Below are positions 1 through 6,657 of a DNA stretch of 12,041 bases, piece by piece. Position 1 is the first letter of the stretch. Every line of letters begins with the position of its first letter. A program made the translations under genes and the position numbers. A model generated the notes under the pieces. That model was not told the DNA's origin. It did no database searches and worked only from the letters and a program-made list of their open reading frames with translations. Source of the DNA: Larix sibirica (lineage: Eukaryota; Streptophyta; Pinopsida; Pinales; Pinaceae); NCBI GenBank assembly GCA_004151065.3, contig NWUY0300107669.1, positions 1 to 12,041 of the forward strand, given 5' to 3'.

Positions 1-538
1 ATAGATCTTCATCTAGTTTTATAATTATTATTGTATTGTTTATATATTTGGTGTTTTGAAGAAAGTTGTATTTATTTACCTTTACTTTGTCGCATGACTT
101 TAGCATCTTTTCCTTTAGAATATAGTAGAGTGCTATGCTTATTTTACATTTTATTGGAAAATAATTATTAATATTTGGAAAGGAAAATTAGCCATGGGTA
201 GGTAAGAGAAGATAAAAATGGTTTATGTACCAGGTTCCTGTGCATTCATCGTAGGAGACCTATTGGCATGAGACCGAAATTCCTCTAATGTTAACATTGT
301 TCCTACTAACTTGGGATAGATTGTTACAGGTGATCTGCTTTAGCAAGGACATTTGCATCTTTAATGTTTACATTGTAGTTCCCAAACTACATGTAAACAT
401 AGGAAACTTTGAGAACGCACTTTACTGCATGGAAAACAATGCTCCATCCAATCATCCTTTTCAAACAATGGAACCAAGGGTTTCTAAGGAAATGGGAGGT
501 TGAATTTACTTTGTTTTCTATTTTCAATAAAATGGGAA
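1..538. other. AT-rich non-coding DNA, nothing identified
   Basis: I see no gene, RNA gene or repeat in this stretch. A 71-codon open frame at 288-503 (+) has no recognisable motif, is of a length expected by chance in such DNA, and has no conserved neighbour, so I do not call it a gene. Confidence 0.6.
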
Positions 539-630
539 GGTTGAGGTTTTGAAGAATCATGTATGGTGTCTGGGAAAATTGGAGGGTTGAAGTTCTAAAA
601 GATCATGTTTGTTGTCTAAGTTGATGGGTG
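539..630 (+). repeat. Direct duplication, about 46-bp unit, two copies
   Basis: The unit starting at 539 (GGTTGAGGTTTTGAAGAATC) recurs, diverged, at 585 (GGTTGAAGTTCTAAAAGATC), an offset of 46 bp. Similarity continues through CATGTATGGTGTCTGGG against CATGTTTGTTGTCTAAG. A shorter related start (GGGAGGTTGAATT) lies just upstream near 495. The second copy runs into the first unit of the 108-bp repeat, so the two duplications are nested or overlapping. Old local duplication by slippage or unequal exchange is the simplest reading. Confidence 0.6.
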
Positions 631-826
631 TTCTATTACTGCTTTGAAATGCCTTCCATATATCTCTTAACAAACCCTTATCCCATGAAGTAAATTCAAC
701 AAGCAATTTTATTTGAATGTTTTCTTAGTTGATGGGTGTTCTAGTAAGGCTTTGAAATGCCTTCCATATATTTGCTTAGCAACCCTTATCCCACGAAGTG
801 AATTCAATAAGAGATCTGATTTGATT
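611..826 (+). repeat. Tandem duplication, 108-bp unit, two copies
   Basis: Unit one (611-718) and unit two (719-826) align end to end with no net insertion or deletion. By my hand count about 89 of 108 positions match. The best-kept blocks are TTGATGGGTGTTCTA and GCTTTGAAATGCCTTCCATA. Neither copy encodes a recognisable peptide. The divergence says the duplication is old. It might be a fragment of a longer satellite, but no third full copy is seen in the window. Confidence 0.85.
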
Positions 827-1159
827 GAGAATTATAAAAGAAATTCAACCCTAGAAGTAATCAATATTCTATATAGAATGATCTTTAAATGTTGGATAGT
901 ATTAGAAATAAATATTGTTTCAGACTAGAGTGCATAATCTCAGTATTTGTTATGGCCTTGCTAACTTGTTCTTTCTGCTTTTTCCAATTGATTTGATACT
1001 TCAAAGGTCATCATTCATTGTTTAGGTTCTAATTCACATGGTTCTAATTCCCAAAATATAAATTATCTTGTCCCTGCACAATGGTGTTATTATTGAGTGT
1101 CTTCCCTGTAACACAATTGTGAGTCTCCTTGAGGAGGATCTGCCATTCTAGGTGATTTC

Positions 1160-1220
1160 TTTCCTAGTGAATGCACATTGGGTTTGTGCTAGGAAATAGA
1201 TTAATAATATCATTAATCTA
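1160..1220. repeat. Two abutting small inverted repeats
   Basis: TTTCCTAG (1160-1167) pairs with CTAGGAAA (1189-1196) around a 21-nt loop. Directly after it, TAGATTAAT (1197-1205) pairs perfectly with ATTAATCTA (1212-1220) around a 6-nt loop. The two stems touch without a gap. No T-run follows that would make a terminator, and in nuclear plant DNA such short stems are common. Function is unknown. Confidence 0.5.
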
Positions 1221-1338
1221 GTTTCTAACAATATGAGATGACCCTAGTTTGTCACTATTGAGTCCTAGGGCATCCACACATTATCAACAGTCAAAGTTAG
1301 AGAAATAGAGGTGATGATACTCAATCATGTATTGTATA

Positions 1339-1692
1339 TTGATATACCTTTCCTTTGGAGCACACTTCTTGGAGGGGACTTTGGAATCCATGTGGCATCA
1401 TCACCTAACATTTGTTCCCTTTCTTGGTGGAGAGGCCCCCTCATTTTGGGTCCCTTTGTATCTTGTGTAGTGTACAAGTGGCTTTGACCAACCCTTTTTT
1501 ATGTAACTTGTTAGAAATTAGTTGATTGAGAGGGGATTTTGTATTATTTTACCCCACCCTTTGCTAGATCTAAGGAAATAACGATTATTTTATTGTAAAG
1601 GAATTTTTAGCCTCTCTCTTGGATCTTAATTGATATATCTTTCTTTGGAGCAAATTTTGTCTAAGGATTTCTCTCTTGTGAATATGTGGCAT
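1339..1692 (+). repeat. Diverged dispersed direct repeat, about 60 bp
   Basis: The segment at 1339-1398 (from TTGATATACCTTTCCTTTGG to TGTGGCAT) resembles 1630-1692 (from TTGATATATCTTTCTTTGG to TGTGGCAT). Both contain the shared core CTTTGGAGCA. The middle is less similar and carries small indels. The two copies are about 290 bp apart with unrelated DNA between them. This could be an old short duplication or flanking remnants of an older insertion; I cannot tell which. Confidence 0.45.
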
Positions 1693-1910
1693 TTATCTTG
1701 CTATTGTGCTTATCTATTAGAGATCATAATTTGCTAGCATTGTCCATGTTATTTCTCTTGATACATTTTAGAGGCAATATTATCTAAGTGGATTGGATCT
1801 TGGATAAGGTTTTATGTCAGATTCAATTGAAGTTCTTGCATAGAGGGAGGTTTTTCTTTGTACTAATCCTCAATAAGATTTTGCAAATCTAACTCCTGCT
1901 AGTGTAGGGC

Positions 1911-2373
1911 TTCACTCAAGGAAGGAAGTAACAAAGGAACTTGTCCTTCCCCTTGTGATTGCAATTTGAACCCTCCAATACATTTATGAAGGGTTGGAGG
2001 CATGAAGCGCTTGCTCTCTCTAGATGATTTTTTAAACAAGGCCCTCTAAGTTAGGGCCTATTGACTCCATTTTTTCCTAGGTTAGATTGGCACTGGTCCT
2101 TTGAACTAGGTTCCCTTATCTTGCCATCACCCCATTGTATATTTTTAAACACCTTTGCAAGGTAAACCCATTTGGAATCACCTTTCTCCTCACTCTTGTT
2201 TTCCCTAGTGAACCTTAACCTTAGGGAACACTCCCCCTGAGTTGGAAAATATCCAACCTAAAGTCAGAGGGGATAAGTGTGGTGACATTGGCATGTTTCC
2301 CTTGGTTCCCATCAGGCTAGTATGCATCTTTGGGAATTTAATCACACATCCTAGTTTGAGAGGTAACATAATG
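1911..2373 (+). repeat. Left arm of a large inverted repeat
   Basis: This 463-bp arm is the diverged reverse complement of 2614-3083. Roughly 70% of positions agree by eye, with several small indels and a weaker middle section. Three 21-bp blocks are perfect between the arms: 1911-1931 with 3063-3083, 1939-1959 with 3035-3055, and 2315-2335 with 2652-2672. Similarity stops abruptly outside 1911 and inside 2373. The arms may be a foldback element or two copies of an unnamed repeat inserted in opposite directions. I see no target-site duplication around the pair. Confidence 0.85.
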
Positions 2374-2613
2374 TTCAAATGACTTGTCTCATTTGAAGAT
2401 GCATAAGGAAAAGAGAAATGGGAGAAAGCAATGCAAGTAGAATATAAAATTCCATTATAAAAAGGATTATGGGAATTCGTAGAATCGCTAAAGGAAATTT
2501 TGAAATTGGATGGAAGTGGTTCTATAGGGCATAGCACAAACTAAATGGTTCAAATGTCAAGAAGATTGTTGAGATTTCGTAAAATATGACTTTTATTAAA
2601 AATTTAGAAAATT
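2374..2613. other. Spacer between inverted-repeat arms, with a perfect hairpin
   Basis: This 240-bp spacer separates the two arms and has no similarity to them. Immediately at its left edge, TTCAAATGA (2374-2382) pairs perfectly with TCATTTGAA (2389-2397) around a 6-nt loop. No gene is seen. If the locus were transcribed, the spacer would be the loop of a long fold-back RNA. Confidence 0.7.
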
Positions 2614-3083
2614 CACTTTGTTACCTCCCAAACTAGCATGTGTGATTAAAGTCCCAAAGATGCATACTAGCCCGAGGGGAAACAAGAGAAATAGGTCAAT
2701 GCCACCACACCTATACCCTCTCACTTTAGGTTGTTTTCTCTTCTCCAACTCAAGGGAAAGTGTTACCTAGTGTTAAGTTTTAATAAAACAAAGGGAAATA
2801 AAGAGCAATGTGATTCCAAAGGGTTTCCTTAGAAAAGGCTTGTAGTACATAAAATATACAATGGGTGATGGGAGGATAAAGGAAACCACTTCAAAGTACC
2901 AATTTGAATCCAATCCGAGCAAATGGAGTCATTGGGTTGCTAAATTATATGGCTTTGCTGTAAAGACCACCTAGAAAGAGTAAGTGATCTAGGACTCCAA
3001 CCCTTTATAGATGTATTGGAGGGGCCAACTTGTCATCACAAGGGGAAGGACAAGTCCCTCTATTACTTCCTTCCTTGAGTGAA
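2614..3083 (-). repeat. Right arm of the large inverted repeat
   Basis: This 470-bp arm is the inverted partner of 1911-2373. Conserved landmarks in left-arm orientation are the start TTCACTCAAGGAAGGAAGTA, the central CCCATTGTATATTTT, TTTGGAATCAC, CAACCTAAAGT and the inner block around TATGCATCTTTGGGA. Its + strand carries a short open peptide frame (about 2601-2761) that matches the frame on the minus strand of the left arm. Flanking DNA beyond 3083 shows no convincing match to DNA before 1911, so the boundary looks real. Confidence 0.85.
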
Positions 3084-3750
3084 ACTTGTTATGCCACATA
3101 CAGTATTGTCAAAATGCTACTTATTTTTGCTTCACTTTTGTTGACATATCCTATATTTCATGGTCTCCTTTTTATTGTTGCTAGGACCTTCCATATGATA
3201 TGAGTGATGAAATGATGTTATTATGATGCAATATTATTACTATACCATGTTCTATTAATGATGATATACTCACGGATGTTGTACTTCACTGTTGTTGTAA
3301 GATGGATTTGACTATTTTGATGAGTATAGCCAGCAATACCATTCATAGGTTGACAAGGGTGAAGGGGTTTTGATTTAATTACATACCATGAACCAATATG
3401 ACTCTTGGCTTTGCAAAGACTATTCGCCCTTCTTCAGTTTCATTTCTGACTTTCTCCATATAATTCATATCACTCCATTTTTGTCTGCATCCTAATGGTT
3501 TAGAATTGACCTGATTTACTTATGTTCTCCCCCTTTGTGGATATGTCACCTTCCATGATGTTTCTCCTATGTATCTTTGGGTTATTTTGTTGTAGTGACT
3601 ACTCAATACAACACATTTTTGGGTAGATTCCTTGGCGAGCTATCAATTGTCAAGAGGAATTATAATGGAACAATGTTTTTTCTCTAAGATCCAAAATTTC
3701 TTGTGACGTCAAAAATAAAATGGTCAATAGTTGGAGGAATAGGTAATCCG
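3084..3750. other. Non-coding stretch before the retrotransposon
   Basis: I see no gene or recognisable element. There is a patch of ATGATG-like low complexity around 3200-3270. The last bases, ending at 3750, are the left flank of the retrotransposon LTR. No target-site duplication can be tested because the right end of that element is missing. Confidence 0.55.
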
Positions 3751-4272
3751 TGTTGGGGGCATGAATGCTTGACTGGAAGTAGGATTGGAAAATCCCGAAA
3801 TAATGAGGGGTTCATGTTCCTATAGGATTAGGAAAACTCATAAACATAAGTGACTTAGTGATACATTTGAACTTTGGAAAATTAAAGAAAAATAAAAGAG
3901 CCTAAAACCCTATCTAAATGCTAGGTGGTGCCTCTTTAGAAACCCTAAAGAAGAATTATCAAATTATACAAAAAGGAAATGAAAAACAAAACCTCACAAG
4001 TTTCCAAGAAGACATGGATTCTTCTATTTGAATGAGACTAGAGACATCATCGAACTCCAAGAGGAGAGGACGCTTGCGATACACAAAATGCAAAAGAGAC
4101 ATTTTGAGAGAAAATGACAGATTGTGGCATATACATTATAGATGACCATTTTGTTCAAGTGAAGCCTGATAATCGACATATATATACAAAGGGTTAGGAT
4201 ATCCTGATAATTTCCTAGACTTTGTTCATCACACATTTGGATCTTCTAGAGACAATCAGTCGATAGAAACAA

Positions 4273-4423
4273 TTGACTAGTGGGAAGTCGAATGGAGGCT
4301 CAACCGAGTTGTCAATCAAACAGTTGACTAAGTGGTCAACGAGGCCATGCTCGGCTCAACTACAACATCCGGCTAAACTATGGGATGTTACGGATATTAT
4401 GGAAATGGTCAGAACCAATGACC
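4273..4423. promoter_or_regulatory. W-box-like cluster in the LTR U3 region
   Basis: TTGAC[C/T] cores, the binding motif of plant WRKY factors, occur at 4273-4278 (+), 4324-4329 (+) and 4334-4339 (- strand, GGTCAA). The last two form the inverted pair GTTGAC...GTCAAC. A further inverted pair, GGTCA (4407-4411) and TGACC (4419-4423), follows. One more TTGACT lies near the LTR start at 3769-3774. Stress-responsive copia LTRs in plants are known to carry such motifs. Here the function is inference, and the element is dead. Confidence 0.35.
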
Positions 4424-4478
4424 ACTATTTGTGGATCAAATCCTCCTCACTTCAAGGAAGTTGGTTAGATATGGAGAC

Positions 4479-4486
4479 TATAAAAG
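4479..4486 (+). promoter_or_regulatory. TATA box of the LTR promoter
   Basis: The sequence TATAAAAG lies 190 bases before the end of the LTR, which is a sensible place for a core promoter driving the genomic transcript. The site is in a GC-richer part of the LTR than the surrounding DNA. The start site itself is not visible. Confidence 0.45.
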
Positions 4487-4675
4487 AACGACCCTATGGG
4501 TTGTGTTGATATGGCATTCGTGTGTGATCAAGTATGCACTGTGATGTTCTGATCATAATGCATTGTGATTACGGGTTGCGAAAGTGTATTTAGACACCAC
4601 CTACGTTATTGTAATATTGTTCCCTTCTATTATTTTATTTTATTTTTTATCGTTCATAAGAAGAGGCTCCCAGCA

Positions 4676-4687
4676 TGGCATCAGAGC
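4676..4687 (+). other. Primer-binding site for initiator Met-tRNA
   Basis: TGGCATCAGAGC matches the plant copia consensus TGGTATCAGAGC at 11 of 12 positions. That consensus is complementary to the 3' end of initiator methionine tRNA, which primes minus-strand DNA synthesis. The site begins directly after the CA that closes the LTR. The T-to-C difference can still be read as a decayed site. Confidence 0.85.
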
Positions 4688-4765
4688 TATTGGTTTTAAC
4701 CTAGCCGTGTTATATGTGAATCATGTTGAGTCGGATCTAGGGTTGACCGACTTTGAGCTGAATAT

Positions 4766-5664
4766 TTGTTGAGTGATACATCTACTTTGAACTTGGATCA
4801 GATATGTTTGATCAAAAGGGTGACTTCCAAGATAGAATCTATTGTTCTAAATGGACACAATTATGCAATCCGGGCACTAGATATGGAGACTTTGTTGAAG
4901 AGAAAGGGATTGTGGCAATATACTAAGGTAGTTATTGCAAATTCGATGGATGTTGATGCTAATTATATCATGACATAAAGAAATATGAGGTTGTTGGGAT
5001 CATTACGACCTACATTTGAAGGGAGATACACTTTCATACAAGTAGGATCGATTGTTTGTTTGGAATAAGCTAAAACCATTGTTCAACAAGGTTAATGAAA
5101 TTCAAGTAATGCAAATGGAGAAAGAGTTGATCTCTTTGGATCCTCTTTCCTTTGACTAGATTGAGGACTATTTATCTCGCATCAAGGACCTACAGTTGAA
5201 ATTGGGCAAATGTGGTAAGGATTTTCTGAAAAAGGATGGACAACCTATTGAACTAGTCTTGATGAATTTGAAGACACCTTAGATGTCTTCTACTCCTTCT
5301 TTCACGCTAGTTGGATTTCACACAAGTAATATGGTAAGGACTTCACCTTTGGTACTTTATGTGATTTGCATATTAATGACCAAAAAAAGTTGCTTGAAGA
5401 AGGAAAGTGTGGTAGCAAACACCATGCTCACTTGCTCAAAATCAAGGTCAAGCGAAACTATAAAGAACATGGTCGACTAGATCATTGACCAAAATGTGTT
5501 GACCATCCTACTAAAGGAAATACTGAAGATTCGTCATTGACGACGGAAGGATCAAAGGAAGAAAACATGTCAGTATTGTGGAAAAGTGGGACATGTCGAG
5601 AAAGCATGCTTTAAGAAGATGAAAGACTTCGAAGGAAAGGTCAAGCACCTCAAGGATAGTACAT
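4766..5664 (+). pseudogene. gag: Copia gag polyprotein remnant with CCHC zinc knuckle
   Basis: This is the capsid/nucleocapsid part of the element, broken into pieces. Piece one (4766-4975) carries LNGHNYAIRALDMETLLKRK, the N-terminal gag signature in which a substrate-like 'G-x-N-Y-x-x-W' segment is followed by METLL; the usual Trp is replaced by Arg. Piece two (about 4978-5060, another frame) and piece three (5058-5280) continue it, including EKELISLDPLSF and IEDYLSRIKDLQLKLG, with a stop in between. Piece four (5282-5486) is in a further frame. The knuckle CQYCGKVGHVEKAC (5568-5609) fits CX2CX4HX4C exactly and would bind zinc and RNA. No ATG is present at the expected start; a TTG stands there. 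At least three frame changes plus stops make it non-functional. Confidence 0.85.
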
Positions 5665-5726
5665 AGACTAGTTAATCGATCAACCAACCTACTAAAAATT
5701 ATACCTTCTCTACTAGCACTTCCAAG

Positions 5727-6657
5727 GCATTACATGCCTATACCACTCAAGCAGAATGGATAGTCCATTCTAATTATACTCATCATATGGCTAAGGATGA
5801 TTATTTGTTCTCTTCCTAAAGTGGAGCTGTAGAACATAAGATTTATGTAGCTAGTGATTATGCTCTCATTATTGCTAGAAGCAGTGATGTTGAATGCTAG
5901 CATGGTCAAATATCCAATGTATATCATGTGCCTAGGTTGAACACAAATTTGATGTCAATTGCTCAACTTACACAGACTAAGAAGACTATTGATTTTTGGT
6001 CAGATCGCTTTATTGTAAAGGATCTAAGGCTAGGGGGGACTATTTCTTCGGGATATTTAGATCCCAAATATGGACTTTATAAGTTCTAGGATCCTTCCTG
6101 GCTAACTACATCGTCTGCAACCACTACACCAACTGGACAGAAAACACTCATTGCTCAGACCAATGACACAAGTCTAATTTGGCATGAATGACTTGGACAT
6201 CTAAACTTTTGAAGTTTGAATAGGATGGTAAATCATAATATGGTTACTAGTATCCCAAAGGCAGTTCTACCTAATGGTGTTTGTAGATAATGTGTTCTTG
6301 GAAAGCATCATCAAGCACCCTTTGATTCCAGGAAAGCATGGGGAGCACAGAACTGATTGGAACTTGTTCACAATGATATATGTTGCATGAACAAACCCTC
6401 ATTAGCAGGTGCAAAGTATATTTTGACCTTAATTGATGGTTTCCCTATATTTACAACGGTATATTTCTTAGAGAATAAGAGTTGTGTCTTTGAAAGATTC
6501 AAGGAATTTAGGGCATTGGTTAAGAAGCAATGTGACTAACCCATCAAATGTTTGAGATCAAACAGTGGTGGAGAATATGTGAGTCGACAGTTTGAAGAAC
6601 ATCTCTTGCATAATGGTATTTATTTGCAGAGATATGTCCCTTCCCAATAAGCAGTGC
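5727..6657 (+). pseudogene. pol: Copia pol remnant: protease, GAG-pre-integrase, partial integrase
   Basis: This stays in one reading frame and is interrupted by nine stops (5817, 5898, 6087, 6189, 6210, 6288, 6354, 6537, 6648). The protease site reads WIVHSNYTHHM where copia proteases have W-I-x-D-S-G-A; the catalytic Asp is His (codon 5766-5768). The GAG-pre-integrase zinc ligands remain: His at 6183 and 6198, Cys at 6282 and 6291, followed by LGKHH. The integrase core starts at LELVHNDIC with its first catalytic Asp intact (6375-6377). The second catalytic position reads RSNSGGEY instead of RSDNGGEY, so that Asp is Asn (6561-6563). Similarity fades before the catalytic Glu. It would have encoded processing and integration enzymes but is inactive. 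Confidence 0.88.

Larger units (their letters stand above)
827..1910. other. Long non-coding stretch with minor repeats only
   Basis: No coding region is supported here: all frames are broken by frequent stops. The stretch contains the hairpin pair at 1160-1220 and one diverged direct repeat, both listed separately. The remainder is T-rich unique-looking DNA without recognisable elements. Confidence 0.6.
3751..4675 (+). repeat. 5' long terminal repeat of the copia element
   Basis: The LTR is defined by its ends. It starts TGTTGGGGGC (3751-3760) and ends GCTCCCAGCA (4666-4675), which are inverted complements at 8 of 10 positions and give the canonical TG...CA termini. The primer-binding site abuts the right end. 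A TATA-like TATAAAAG at 4479-4486 suggests transcription starting near 4510, giving a U3 of about 760 bp and an R-U5 of about 165 bp ending in a T-rich tract; an alternative TATATATA lies at 4179-4186. The 925-bp length is within the range for plant copia LTRs. No second LTR is in the window to confirm the boundaries by comparison. Confidence 0.75.
3751..6657 (+). mobile_element. Truncated, dead Ty1/copia LTR retrotransposon (5' half)
   Basis: The order is 5' LTR (3751-4675), PBS (4676-4687), leader, gag with a zinc knuckle, protease, GAG-pre-integrase and the start of the integrase core. Integrase following directly on protease, before any reverse transcriptase, is the copia gene order and not the gypsy order. 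The element is cut at about 6650-6660 inside the integrase domain. Reverse transcriptase, RNase H, polypurine tract and 3' LTR are all absent from the window. The coding part carries at least three frame changes in gag and nine in-frame stops in the protease-integrase part, so it cannot make functional protein. The precise 3' edge is uncertain by some tens of bases. Confidence 0.88.

Noticed and set aside
288-503. 71-codon ATG open frame on the + strand
   Set aside because: It has no motif, no conserved partner and a length expected by chance. Its composition looks like translated AT-rich non-coding DNA.
713-928. 71-codon open frame across the second 108-bp unit
   Set aside because: It is a by-product of the tandem repeat. 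The matching frame in the first unit gives no conserved peptide.
3900-3955. AACCCTA and AAACCCTAAA, resembling plant telomere repeat
   Set aside because: Only isolated single units occur, with no array. They fall inside the LTR and look like chance.
4273-4509. 78-codon open frame inside the LTR
   Set aside because: It lies wholly within the U3 region of the LTR, spans the TATA box, and is not in the place of any copia protein.
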